Assembly: GCF_032854445.1 (NCBI RefSeq)
Contig: NC_088300.1
Span: forward strand, 44,757,682-44,821,681
Origin: Liolophura sinensis
Taxonomy: Eukaryota; Mollusca; Polyplacophora; Chitonida; Chitonidae
Reading direction: 5' to 3'
DNA: 64,000 nt
The notes under the pieces are model-generated. The model had not been told where the DNA came from and searched no databases. It worked only from the letters and a program-made list of their open reading frames with translations. Positions 1 to 10,442 of the stretch are shown one piece after another. Each line of letters opens with the position of its first letter. Positions within the stretch are counted from its first letter, which is position 1. The position numbers and the translations under genes were made by a program.

Positions 1-126
1 GAAGCGATGGCCAGTCACCCGCCTTCAAAACATCTGTTTCACGTGGGATCGTTCTTGCAATTTCAAAACATCGTTGTGACAGTCTTACGCTATCCAAATA
101 ACTGTGCCCCTATAGTGATCAATTAA
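1..126 (+). CDS. vWA protein gene, 3' end of last exon (copy 0, partial)
   Basis: In frame from base 1, this encodes the last 41 residues of a vWA-domain protein and a TAA stop at 124-126. It aligns without gaps to the end of copy 1 (20565-20690) and copy 2: the SHPPSKHLF block, the final vWA helix, and the ending CAPIVIN shared by copies 1 and 2. The rest of the gene lies left of the window. It shows that the tandem array continues upstream. Small differences from copy 1 (for example LQFQN against LQFED) mark it as a separate copy, not an assembly echo. By homology the product is a secreted vWA protein. Confidence 0.8.
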   Translation, partial: EAMASHPPSKHLFHVGSFLQFQNIVVTVLRYPNNCAPIVIN

Positions 127-293
127 AGCCCCTGTGAGCTCAAATCCTAATTTCGAAAAACTCCACCTGTACACGATATTGTCCTTCCTGACATAAGCTG
201 GCTTCACACCACACATAATACGTATTCTTCGCACGTTGTCTTTTAAATATACACATGAGCATCGACTGCATGCATTGTCTTTGAAATACAGTC

Positions 294-299
294 AATAAA
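294..299 (+). promoter_or_regulatory. Poly(A) signal AATAAA of copy 0
   Basis: A canonical AATAAA lies 168 bases after the copy 0 stop. The same hexamer lies at the same distance behind copy 1 (20858) and at a similar distance behind copy 2 (37926). Confidence 0.6.
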
Positions 300-469
300 T
301 TTCTCATTTTTGAAATTTATATATGGTCAGTTTTGCTTAGGATTCCTTAACACACGCTTTTCTTTTGATATTTACCATGGTTTGGCTTAAGGGGCGTTCT
401 TACTAAGGCTTGTGAGAGTTCAAAGTGTTGAAAGAACAGGGATGTAATTATTACTATATGATATACTTA

Positions 470-575
470 CTTCAACGGAGGTTTACGCCGTAGTCAAGAT
501 CATTTCACTTATACGACGGCGGTCAGCGTTATGGTGGGAGGACACAGAGCATATCCCATGGTCCAGTTCACAGTG
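470..575 (-). repeat. Degenerate type-1 SINE fragment
   Basis: It matches the reverse complement of the central and tail part of the SINE that is complete at 31873-32135 (TTTACGCCGTA, TTTCACTTATACGACGGCGG, TATGGTGGGAGGA). It is shared by units B (21030-21140) and C (38090-38180), so it predates the duplications. Confidence 0.7.
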
Positions 576-2869
576 GTAAAAAGAAGGCTTTAATCAATGG
601 GCCAGAATCCCCTCAATAATTATTTACTTACGGTGCTTACGGTTTATGCAAAATCCATAGAAGAATAACATTAAGTCGTCAAGTAAAAAAGAGATTTCAG
701 TCGGCGAGCGTGTATGTTTCCCAGGGATAAAAGACTTATCTGCAGAGATAATGATATAGATGAGGAGGTAAATGAGCGATTTGGAGTGGTGCGTAAGTAC
801 ACAGGCGCAGAGCCGATCTGCCGTGGAACGAACAAAAGTACATGGCTATATAGCTTTGCTACAGAGTTGAAGACTTTGGCTGCAGCCCAGGATTAACCAC
901 CCTTGTTCTAGATTTTCATGTGGATGTTTTTAAGTTTTCGACTTCAAACTATATGCTTGATTCCAAGTCAAGTTTCAGGCATAACTAAAAGTAAATTCAA
1001 ATACACGAAATTTGCCCATTGTATGTGTGACTCTGGGGAGTTACAATGCTTTAACAGGGATAGAGAGTAACTATGTTGATGTATTTATCCCGTGCACAGC
1101 GAAGAAATCCCGGCCATGCGCACTTGAAACAGCTACAGTACACTGTACAACGAAATACTACGGTATGGAAAGTAAAACCAGTGGATAGACGACAGCATGA
1201 TAATTGGTGAATGGTGGAATCCCAGGGTGTTGGGAATTTACCTCAGTTCTAGTTTTCATGTAAATTCCTTAACAGTAGTAAATTGCACGCCCTCGAACAA
1301 CGTGACTTCAGCAGAGATAGGTTAAAAAATGTAGTGATGTAATGTTTTAGAAGTCATTGGTCTAGAATTACTCAACATACTGTATTGTCATCGCATTTAA
1401 CACACAATAAGATTAAAACGTACTGCATAATTTCCTCCAACCCATTACTGTCAGCAAGATTTGTTTACAGCGTCGAGAAGACAGATCACCAATACTATAT
1501 GGCAAGCCAATTGATTTTCAACAGACCAGCGTTTTATGTTTCTAGGGGATAAAGGACTTACTACAGAGATAATAATACAGAGTCTAGTTATGGCAATCAG
1601 AAAGCTTTACACGCGTCATATCGCTATACATGCGTCAGAACGCTATACACAGATCCTCTACCCGGCCACCGTCCGGAACATGACGAGGGAACAGATCACC
1701 AGCACAATAATCACTCGGTGTCCATTTCCGATGATCCTCACAAAGCTCCGATTTGTGAAGATCTTTGGCCAATTTGCCATAAGATATTTAAAAAACGCTT
1801 GTTTTGTCTAGTCCTTCTTTATTGCCGTAGTCTTTGTTTGTACAAGTTAAAGTTCCATTTAAAACTCGAGATCGGGCTTCAAAACCCGACGTTGAATGTA
1901 ACATGCAAAAACTCGACACGAAAACTTAGCGAAGACTTGCAAAACTCGGCGCAGAATTTTAGGGGACTGATACAACCGGTTTTCTGTGGCACAAAAAGAA
2001 AACACCGTATTCAGTAGCCCTCAACCTAACCCAGCTATCGAAGGTTTAACGCAAGGCATTGTTGGTGTATAACACCGATTTCACTTCTCGTTGATATGTT
2101 AGAGAAGTAATCCATTGAGTTGTAAATATACAGTTTGACATACAACAGTTCAGGAGTGGCATGTTAACAGCGAGAATTAAGCAGCTTCTGACAACCTAAC
2201 ACCTTATTTCTCCACATTACACAGATGTAGTGAAGTAGATATGGGTTAAAGGTTATCTAGAACAATGTGTGAGTGTTGTTAATGCCACCATCATGACATC
2301 CATCAGGCTTCCATGCAAGCGATGTATCAATATGAATTCATAAAGTTCTTTTTATATCACTTTCAACATATTCAAATCAAGAACTACACCATCACTGGCA
2401 GTCACGTAAGTTCAAGCTTGTTTTTTACATCAATCCCAGCGTTGAATAGGAAGCTTTGTTGAGGATCCAGTTTTGCAGAGTGTTTAAGTCTTCATTCAAA
2501 GACATTTTTTTTTACTTCTACGACGATTTGTTTTATTTCTGGAGGAAAACAGGTTTGCCTGTTGTAAACCTCGGGCCTTCTGGAATTTTCCCAAACTGAC
2601 AAAAACTCCCATGGCAAATTTTTCATCTTTGCGTTGTAGGGTGTTTGGAAAAATTGTCCTACCATTAGTGACTTAGAACGCTCATTCATGTTCTACGAGT
2701 GGTATACGAATGTCAGATTTGGCCCTTAAATTTAGGGAATAATTAACTTTTGAAGACTTGCCAAAATTAAAAGAGATTAAAAGAGACCTTTTCCCAAAAA
2801 AATGAATGTCCTGTAATTTCCTACTTTATAGTTTTTCTGGACACTCTTACTGACATAAAACTAATTTCT

Positions 2870-3212
2870 GGAATGTATGCATGTATGCATGGAGGTTAAC
2901 GTCGTACTTAACAGTTTTCAGTCATATGACGACGAGGAGTCATAACGTGTGTGTACTATATTGTGTCTTCTTGTGACTTGGCGAGTACAAGCCGCCAAAG
3001 ACACCAAGTATGACACCCCACTCAGTGACATTATACTGACAAAGGGGGCAACCAGTCCTTGTTTCCTCACTCTAAACTCTCAGTGCTGAGCGTCAAACGA
3101 GACAGCAGCAAGTACCATTCATACCAAATCTTTGGCATGACCTGACCCGTGTTGGATCCTGGTGTCTCCCGGCCTCGTGGCGGACAATCTAACCATTAGG
3201 CCATGGAAGTGT
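2870..3212 (-). repeat. Type-2 tRNA-derived SINE (unit A)
   Basis: Read on the minus strand it begins with a tRNA-like head (ATGGCCTAATGGTTAGA, an A-box-like start, then GGATCCAACACGGG, B-box-like). It ends in an ATGCATACAT-type short-repeat tail. The same insertion is present in units B (23448-23782) and C (40366-40730), and a relative lies in the opposite orientation at 57886-58135. Confidence 0.7.
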
Positions 3213-3532
3213 TCAATTTCTGGAATGTGATGTGCGGGTCTTAAAACGAAACATTTCAAAAATCTTAAAGTTCACCTCTTCGAAAAGTAATCATTATCAA
3301 AAATGATACCTTAAATTACTTTTCTGTTTTTGTGACTTTTTTACAATTTCAAGATCATTCTCAAATTGTGTGAGAAGGCTTGTCAAAGTCAATACAGGTT
3401 TATACACTTTAAAAGTTGGCTTGGTGATCATTACGTGAATAGTGCTACAAGGTGCGGTATCAAGTGTTCATTGCAACGGATTTACGTTTACACTAACCCC
3501 ATTGGAGTTACTTCCCTTAGACCTGGACCAGC

Positions 3533-3541
3533 CATGTCTGG
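3533..3541. repeat. 9-bp target site duplication, left copy
   Basis: CATGTCTGG precedes the first base of the transposon. The right partner is C--GTCTGG at 8100-8106 (two bases short) and the intact CATGTCTGG at 24077-24085 beside the unit B scar. Confidence 0.6.
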
Positions 3542-3992
3542 CCTCGGACCCCCATTAATTTTCCATAAGCGACAATGTTAACGTCTAGCGCTGTAGCTCA
3601 GTCCCAAACATTCCGTGGCCATTAAGCTTTGGTGCATACCTGGCCCAGCCTGTGAGAAAGAAGCCATAAAAATCTTGACATAGGTTGACCGTCAAAATCT
3701 GGACCTTTCCATGCCGGCAGCTGGGAGGCGTGCCTAGCAACGCCAAGGGGACGTCACTCGCAGCCTCATCACTACCTCACACCTTGTGTCCTCTCGCCCA
3801 GAATTTCAAACTTTCATCAATAAAGCTCATACCTCCTCAAAGTTTAGACAGTTTCCAGCATTTTAATACCAAGCATGCACCTGTGCACCAAAAATTGACG
3901 CCTGGGAGCAAAAAAAGACTTTATACCCTAAAATTCACAGAACTACAATCGTCCCTACCGAAAAACGGAAGTTGTAATGGGGGTCTGTGTCC
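3541..3992 (+). repeat. 452-bp terminal direct repeat, left copy
   Basis: Identical to 7649-8100 at every base compared. It starts CCTCGGACCCCCATTA and ends in TAATGGGGGTCTGTGTC, whose reverse complement begins GACACAGACCCCCATTA, so each repeat by itself looks like a TIR-bounded MITE. The repeat could therefore be a non-autonomous copy of the same family; two copies bracket the coding region. Confidence 0.85.
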
Positions 3993-4843
3993 TATCACAC
4001 CAGCCACCTTTTTTCAAAATCAATAATTTTTGCACCACACAATTCCTGACACTTTTGAACCTCACAGGCAAAATTAGGGCTTGATACATGCAGAAACTTT
4101 GGAGTTGAATGAATTCAAGTTGGGGTACCCCCATCTTGAACATGTGTCTTTTTTCCAGGGTGAAAAAACTCTGAGGGGTAAACTTTGAAGCCTTGCAGTG
4201 CATATACCGTTCGAGATATCTCCATCAGGTCAACTGTTTTGGAAAGACAAGATGTTTATCTGCAAGAAAAGTTAAAAAAATCACATTGACAGAGCACTTT
4301 AGACTTTTCAAAAGCAACCATTTAGAGAAATATACATTTTTAAGAAGACTTTTCTACTCAGAGCAGCTTTAAATATCAAAGTTACAAGCCAAAAGTGTCA
4401 AAGCATACATCAAAATATAGGTAATTTATCTGACAATTAAATGTCAAAATATAAGACATTTACTTCAGCAACTATGTGAAAAAAATTGACTGACAGTGTG
4501 GTAGGGGGTATCAAAGCGGATTGTCACGATTTCGGAACAATCACTTGTGACCAAAATCAAAGCAAGAATAATGCCTCAAGGTGATGAAGATCTACTCACA
4601 GGCACTTTTTTAGTGGACAGGACTTAAGAAAAGACTAGTATCCCAGTTCCCCACTGAATAACATGATGAAACCCTTTAAAAGACCACCCAGCCAGGCACC
4701 CCCCCCCCTGCCCTCCTCCCCCATGACTGCTGATTGGCTGACCAGCTCACCATGCAAAAACCTCCCTGCACCATTGCTGTTGTCTCACAGCAGGTTATTA
4801 CTCTGCACAGTAACATCAAAGGGTGTCACATTGGCATCTACAA

Positions 4844-4850
4844 TATATAA
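4844..4850 (+). promoter_or_regulatory. Candidate TATA box of the transposase gene
   Basis: TATATAA lies 16 bases before the first ATG of the open frame. With a usual TATA-to-start spacing of 25-30 bases, transcripts would begin after that ATG. This favours the next in-frame Met at 4959. Confidence 0.4.
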
Positions 4851-4865
4851 ACAGAGAGGAAAAAT

Positions 4866-6920
4866 ATGAATTTAACATTTCCAATCAGGCAGCCACCAAG
4901 TACACCTATATTGGTCAGTCTGACAGTTAACAAGGCAAACAATCTACCCCAAAACACCATGAAGGGAGACAGAAAGAGGAAACAGTCTAGATTTCAAGCT
5001 GGAAAGGCCCAGAATGGCTCAAATAACCTGTCAGCAGTTACAGACATGCTGAATCCTGTGCCTGGGTGTTCCTTGATGGACACAGATTTCCAGCCCAATC
5101 AGGAGGCTGTAAGAACACACCAGCCTGACACAAAGAGAATACAGCGGCCAAGACGGTGCAAGGTAGATTCCACGGCTGGATCAGACAGAGATACACATGA
5201 GCGGGAATGGGCTGCTGAAGGAATGCGACTCATAGATATACAGAAAATGGTGTGTATATGGAACAAAGTTATGCTTGAGCACAGTGAGACCAAGGACCAC
5301 TGTCCACTGCCCAGGTTAGAGATAGCTGCAGAGAAAAAGTGGGGTTTAGCCTGGGCGTTCAGTTTTAAGTGCTGTGACTGTGACTATGTATCTGGCTTCC
5401 ACAAATTCTACAAAGAGGTAGAATGCAACAGACCTGGCCAAAAAGCTGCGGCGGTGAACCGAGCTCTTCAAGTAGGCCTCCAGGACACACCAATGGGGAA
5501 CACCCGAGCCAGACTCCTATTTGCAGCGATGGACGTGCCGCCTGCCACTCGTAGGAACATGCATCGCACTGCAAACCATGTCGCATCTGCAATCGCAAAG
5601 CTGAACAGAGAGGATATAGCAAATAAGGTGGAAGAGGTAAAGGCATACAAAAGGCAAAGAGGAGAGGATGACAGCACAATAGATCTGGCCACAGACACTC
5701 GCTACAACAGCATTACCATAACCAGTCCCAAGAAACCGGGCCAGAATGCTTCACAAGCAATTTCCCTGGCTGTGGAGACATCAACAGACAACCAATACAT
5801 TGTCTCCGCAGCACTGAAGAATAAATTGTGTTGGACTGGGTCCTGGCTAAGAGGAAAAGGCTTCCAAGTAAAGTGCCCTGGAGGACACGAGGAGTGCACA
5901 GCGAACACAAACCCACATGCCCCCTGGTCCGAGTATAATATGGGGAACGAGATTGGCGAGGGATTGGCGAGGCAAGGTGTTTTTGCCAAACATGTAACCA
6001 CAGACGGCGACTCCAGGTCAGCCAAGGGAGTGGAGGACGGCATCCGACTGGTCGAGCCACTGTGGGAGGTCGAACGGTTAGCAGACCCCACGCACCTTGG
6101 TAGATCCCAGTTCAAGAAATGTAACCAGGCTAAGTTCAGCGATGCCATGTTCGAAGGACAGGGCCGAACGAGGGAAGCCAGGAAGAAAGCACAGAAGGTG
6201 TTGAGTCAGGATGTTAAGGCCAGGTGTAGCTTGATATTTTCTCAACTTATGTCTGAGCACATTGGTGACATGAGGAAAATAAAAACTTGCCTACCCAGGG
6301 TTGTGGATGCAACGGTCAGGTGTTACGGTGGGGACTGTTCCAAATGCCGCAGGAACAGTGTGGTTTGCTCCGGAGGGGAAACCAGCAGCTGGTGGGAGAG
6401 GTCCCTGTTTTTATCCACCAGTAAACTCTGCCCTTTTAACATGGATGACAACGACACGAAACTATTGACCGAAGTACTGCACATGAGGTTGAGCGAGACA
6501 GCCGTCACCAGTCTCCGGATGAACACCAGCACTCAAAAGTGCGAAGCTGTCAACAGATCACTCAGCGTCTCCTTGCCCAAGAATGTAAACTACAGCAGAA
6601 ATATGGAGGGAAGGGCGGCGTCCACAATCCACAGACTTAACAATGGCCAGGACAAGTCCACGGCTGCCAAACTCCAAGCTGTCGGCGCCAGTATTTCACC
6701 TAGGAGCGAGAGAACAGTACAACAGATTGAAAGGGTGAACCAGTACCACAAGGTTTATAAGAAGCGACAGACAGTTAAGGGGAGATCACTCCGCAATACA
6801 GCCAGAAAACTTCGAGAGCACATTGAGTACAGGCTTTCAAATCCAGAAGAAAAAACTGACTATGCCAAGGGACAGCTGGACAACACCCAAACAGATCACA
6901 CATACACTAGATATTTGTAA
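4866..6920 (+). CDS. Mutator-like DDE transposase, 684 codons
   Basis: A single intact frame without introns. The N-terminal ~110 residues are basic and low in complexity. A cysteine cluster follows at 169-172 (CCDC). The likely RNase-H-like core starts at D277 (TDTRYNS) and runs through NKLC (~319), TTDGDS (D380/D382) and DPTHLGRS (D407, H410). A second zinc-type cluster is C486-C491-C494-C501, and a late acidic candidate lies in QKCEAVNR (E560). This pattern recalls the 'Mutator-like transposase' family of invertebrate transposons (PF20700 type); the assignment is from memory of motifs. The 9-bp target duplication agrees. The open frame starts at 4866, but the TATA box at 4844 makes Met32 (4959, A at -3) the more likely start. 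It converges with the endonuclease, with stops ~110 bases apart. Expected role: nuclear excision and integration of the element. Confidence 0.75.
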   Translation: MNLTFPIRQPPSTPILVSLTVNKANNLPQNTMKGDRKRKQSRFQAGKAQNGSNNLSAVTDMLNPVPGCSLMDTDFQPNQEAVRTHQPDTKRIQRPRRCKVDSTAGSDRDTHEREWAAEGMRLIDIQKMVCIWNKVMLEHSETKDHCPLPRLEIAAEKKWGLAWAFSFKCCDCDYVSGFHKFYKEVECNRPGQKAAAVNRALQVGLQDTPMGNTRARLLFAAMDVPPATRRNMHRTANHVASAIAKLNREDIANKVEEVKAYKRQRGEDDSTIDLATDTRYNSITITSPKKPGQNASQAISLAVETSTDNQYIVSAALKNKLCWTGSWLRGKGFQVKCPGGHEECTANTNPHAPWSEYNMGNEIGEGLARQGVFAKHVTTDGDSRSAKGVEDGIRLVEPLWEVERLADPTHLGRSQFKKCNQAKFSDAMFEGQGRTREARKKAQKVLSQDVKARCSLIFSQLMSEHIGDMRKIKTCLPRVVDATVRCYGGDCSKCRRNSVVCSGGETSSWWERSLFLSTSKLCPFNMDDNDTKLLTEVLHMRLSETAVTSLRMNTSTQKCEAVNRSLSVSLPKNVNYSRNMEGRAASTIHRLNNGQDKSTAAKLQAVGASISPRSERTVQQIERVNQYHKVYKKRQTVKGRSLRNTARKLREHIEYRLSNPEEKTDYAKGQLDNTQTDHTYTRYL

Positions 6921-7028
6921 CCGCCAATTTTGTATATAATTTGTCACTGCTGTTGTTGCTTATGAAAGAAATTAAAAAATGATAACAGAAATTGAGCAAA
7001 ATCTAAAACAATCTGTTATTTATTATTT

Positions 7029-7395
7029 TTAATGAGGGGAAACCAACCTGCTCAGTCTTAAATGCAACATGCACCTTGCATACTGCCCATGGCCGAGACA
7101 GCAGTGCTGCCTGTTATTGTTAACACAATGTGGTTCCAAGCTTATGTGGTCCACATTTACACAGCGTGTGTTGTGGCACACGTGTGAACAATCAAGCTTG
7201 GGATCTAAATGTGACAAGTCTACTGATGTGTTTCTTCTTCCATCGATGTGTGACGGGGTCTTTGTAGGAGGCAAGACCATATCGACCATCCCTCGTCAAT
7301 GGTCCAGTCCACACTCGACAGGCTCCGTTTTCACTATAAACACTGAAACTTTCAATTTTTGCAGCAATTTCTGCTCTGAACGTCTCCATTTTCAA
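7029..7395 (-). CDS. His-Me finger (His-Cys box) endonuclease, I-PpoI-like, frame-shifted
   Basis: Two overlapping minus-strand frames together resemble the zinc-bound His-Me endonucleases typified by the homing enzyme I-PpoI. The first (7395-7192) gives a start Met, a possible first zinc Cys in CRVWTGP, and a basic HISRLV stretch. The second (7289-7029) gives LDCSHVCHNTRCVNVDHISL, then N-N-R, HCCLGH and a final Cys. SHVCHN holds the presumed catalytic His and a zinc Cys, TRC and VDH further zinc ligands, NNNR the metal-binding Asn, and C-C-H-C the second zinc. The frame changes by one base near 7205-7225, so this copy is either broken or spliced. About 110 residues is shorter than I-PpoI (163). 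Role inferred: DNA cleavage linked to the transposon; not a known standard component of Mutator elements. Confidence 0.7.
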
Positions 7396-7648
7396 GCGTA
7401 GGAATACTAGAACGTTGCATGTTGTTCATTTCAGGATGCCTATACACATGCTACCCTACGCTGAACAGCATTTTACCGATTTTTCATCAAAATGGATATT
7501 TTCAAAATGTAAATAGCCCCAAGAAGCTATGAAACGGCCCAATCAATGCAAAACACATCACAGACATACCCACCAAAAATTATCAGGCTGCTGCGAAATC
7601 TAAGCGCATAGTGACATTTTTCACATTTTGGTGACTTCGTCAGTACAG

Positions 7649-8100
7649 GCCTCGGACCCCCATTAATTTTCCATAAGCGACAATGTTAACGTCTAGCGCT
7701 GTAGCTCAGTCCCAAACATTCCGTGGCCATTAAGCTTTGGTGCATACCTGGCCCAGCCTGTGAGAAAGAAGCCATAAAAATCTTGACATAGGTTGACCGT
7801 CAAAATCTGGACCTTTCCATGCCGGCAGCTGGGAGGCGTGCCTAGCAACGCCAAGGGGACGTCACTCGCAGCCTCATCACTACCTCACACCTTGTGTCCT
7901 CTCGCCCAGAATTTCAAACTTTCATCAATAAAGCTCATACCTCCTCAAAGTTTAGACAGTTTCCAGCATTTTAATACCAAGCATGCACCTGTGCACCAAA
8001 AATTGACGCCTGGGAGCAAAAAAAGACTTTATACCCTAAAATTCACAGAACTACAATCGTCCCTACCGAAAAACGGAAGTTGTAATGGGGGTCTGTGTCC
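7649..8100 (+). repeat. 452-bp terminal direct repeat, right copy
   Basis: Second copy of 3541-3992 in the same orientation. Its last 34 bases correspond to the scar left in unit B (24043-24076). Confidence 0.85.
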
Positions 8101-10294
8101 GTCTGGTCGACATTTTTGGAGCTGTTGCCACTGAAAATGAAGACATAGTATTTTATCACCGTGGTAACCTCCATGGTGCGTAGTAACACTGGGCAAAAAG
8201 TTTTCTGTGTTGTCCAAAACGGATAAAAATTCTGATATTTATATATTCTAATAAGCAGAGAGATCGAATTTTACTCGAGGCCTGTAACACCTTATGTCAA
8301 TAGGCAATACCTCTGGCCAGTTACCCGTGCACATACTCCTTACAGCGCAAGCGTCGCTCTCTGACCTTCGCTGCTACCACTTGTAAATTTTGCACAAACA
8401 TTTTGAATAACGACGAGGTCACTGGGGTCACAGTAGTGATCGAGAGAGGAAGTAGTCACCTTTGTCTCTAATAATACTTCACACACATGCATTCTCTAGA
8501 ATATGTACAAGCTGATTCTAACCAAATCCTGAAACGCTTTCATTGATGAATGCTGAAATATTTTCGCGAGACTGAGCCTAAACTAGCCTATGTGTGTCTT
8601 ACAGGCTCCAAAGGTGAAACTTGTCTATTGGTGGCAGTCATGTGGTAGAGAGCGACGCATGCGCTGTAATCAGTATGACCCGTGCAAACTTGCTTGATTG
8701 GGGGAAACGATAGGAGATGTGGGAGGGGCGTTTGAGAGTCAGGTATGGGCAGATGCCATGGTAACTGGTACACCATAGTTCGCCGATTATGGCACCTAAA
8801 GTTGGCGATTAGGGGCCCGGTCCCAGCGATATTTCTCTTTCTTACCATCCCCTCTTCCATTCTCTCCCTTCCCGTCTCCCTGATAGTGGACTGTATTTAA
8901 CTTTTTAAGTTTTGGCTAAACTCTATACAGATATCTACAAGTATTCTCCAGCTTGTATTTGTAGGCCTACAACACAGGCACAAGGTCTTCAAAGATATAC
9001 ATGGCACTGGTTCGAAACTAACACACATCGAAACACTTGTAATCCAGGCGAGTTCATACGGTTTCCAGATATTAGATCTTTGACAAACCCACATTTGCGT
9101 CCACAATTCACTTGTAAAAAAAAAAGCCCTATTTACGTGAAAACTATGCTGAGGTGCATGTTGCTTCCTATGTCACTTTCGCTCATTCATTAAGCACATA
9201 GCCACACCGGCCATGTAAAATACTGTAGGTATATATAGGCAGGTTTGCAGTAAAGGTTCTGTCAGTTAATGACATAAGCTGTATCCCAATTCCCAGTACG
9301 ACAGAACATAAATGTATAGATATGTATATTGTACTACACTCTTCTTCATCATTACAGTATTTGCTCTACTTTTTGCTTACTTAAATTAAGGGAGTGGTGG
9401 GTAGTAAGTATAAAAAATAGAACAAAAAAATAAAAAAAACACGAGAAATGGTGAAAATCGAAAGGGTTGGTCAATCCCAACTGCTTTACGCCCTGTTTCC
9501 AATTACAGTGACACCCATATTCATTGTCATCACTCGTAATAAACAAAACTTGCACGTACTGAAAATTCAGACGGATAGTTTTAAACTGGAATAGCGATAC
9601 AAATAAACCGCTCAACTTGCTATACATTAGCTGACATTGGTGCCACAAATGCAATCGTTTCATGTAAATCAATGTTACCGTAGGTTTGTAGAGTTATATG
9701 CATAGCTAGCTATGTACGTGTGGTGGGATTAACTTGGTAAAAGCTCGGTGTATAATATGTGAAGACTTCTCCGCGTTGTGCTGTGAAGCTGTGTGTTCCA
9801 GGCTGTACTGGGTTGTTATATACATGATTATTAAGTGATTTATAATTCTTCAAATCCCATTACTTTATACTCCATTACCTTGTTTTATCTTGTTAGTGTT
9901 CTGAATTTATTGTGCGGCAGTTTACAGACGGGCCAAGCAACATAGTGGTGCCATAAAAACTCTGGTCTCTCCCACCCTTTTGACATCCTGTGTGGAACTA
10001 TAGTAACACCAATGTCTAGTATCCACCGCTTCTATTAAACTTCACTATGAGAATACTGTTAATGGACACGGTATCCAGTGTTCTCATTAGAGTTACTTCC
10101 CTTGGACCTGGAACACACAGGTCTTACAAATTTGTTTATGGAGGTACACTCAGGTTTAGCCATGGTGTATGTCTCTGATACTCTCTCCCCACTTACTGCA
10201 TTTGATCACCAGAATTGGAGGATATACTGAACGGCTTTTCACGAAGCATTGTTTCAGCATAAATCATCTACTAGCTATTTACAGCGCATATGGT

Positions 10295-10442
10295 GATCAA
10301 TACCCTGACTTTAGTTCACCGGATGGTCGTGGGTTTCCCCCGGCTTTTGACCAGTTTTCCTCTCACCATAATTCTGACCACCGTCGTAAAAGAGAAATGT
10401 TCTTGGGAGCGGCCTAAAACACCAATCAAATAAACAAAACAC
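10295..10442 (+). repeat. Type-1 SINE 3' part (unit A)
   Basis: It contains GGATGGTCGTGGGTTTCCCC, CACCATAATTCTGACC, the CGTCGTA...GAAATGTTCTTG block and the ACACCAATCAAATAAACAAA tail, with no tRNA head. It is shared with unit B at 26260-26402. Confidence 0.8.

Larger units (their letters stand above)
127..2869. other. Spacer, unit A, no gene seen
   Basis: It contains the 3' untranslated region of copy 0, a degenerate SINE piece (470-575) and otherwise unique-looking spacer that recurs in units B and C. A 60-codon open frame at 714-896 is retained in B and C, but most changes between copies alter the amino acid, as expected of non-coding DNA. A second, similar passage near 1530-1570 suggests an old internal duplication. 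Confidence 0.6.
3542..8099. mobile_element. Mutator-like DNA transposon with I-PpoI-like endonuclease
   Basis: Insertion found only in unit A. Unit C has the uninterrupted site and unit B a scar. The left flank ends in CATGTCTGG (3533-3541). After the right end comes C--GTCTGG in A and the complete CATGTCTGG in the unit B scar, so the target duplication is 9 bp, as is usual for Mutator elements. The outer ends are imperfect inverted repeats around GACCCCCATTA. Inside are a transposase frame (4866-6920, plus) and a His-Me finger endonuclease (7029-7395, minus) facing each other. Identical 452-bp direct repeats bound the element, an arrangement unusual for this class. The identity of the repeats points to recent formation. 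Confidence 0.75.

Noticed and set aside
714-896. 60-codon open frame retained in units A, B (21278-21460) and C
   Set aside because: Between A and B three of four base changes alter the amino acid, and C changes many more residues, so there is no sign of protein-level selection. No start context, splice sites or family motif support it.
3685-4026. 113-codon frame in the 452-bp repeat (also 7793-8134)
   Set aside because: It is identical only because the repeats are identical, and it runs out into different flanks. No motif.
5365-6148. Minus-strand open frames opposite the transposase
   Set aside because: Shadows of the 684-codon plus frame; no motifs of their own.
3541-8100. LTR retroelement reading of the long direct repeats
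   Set aside because: The repeats lack TG...CA ends, no reverse transcriptase, protease or integrase frame lies between them, and the coding frame is of DDE transposase type with inverted ends.
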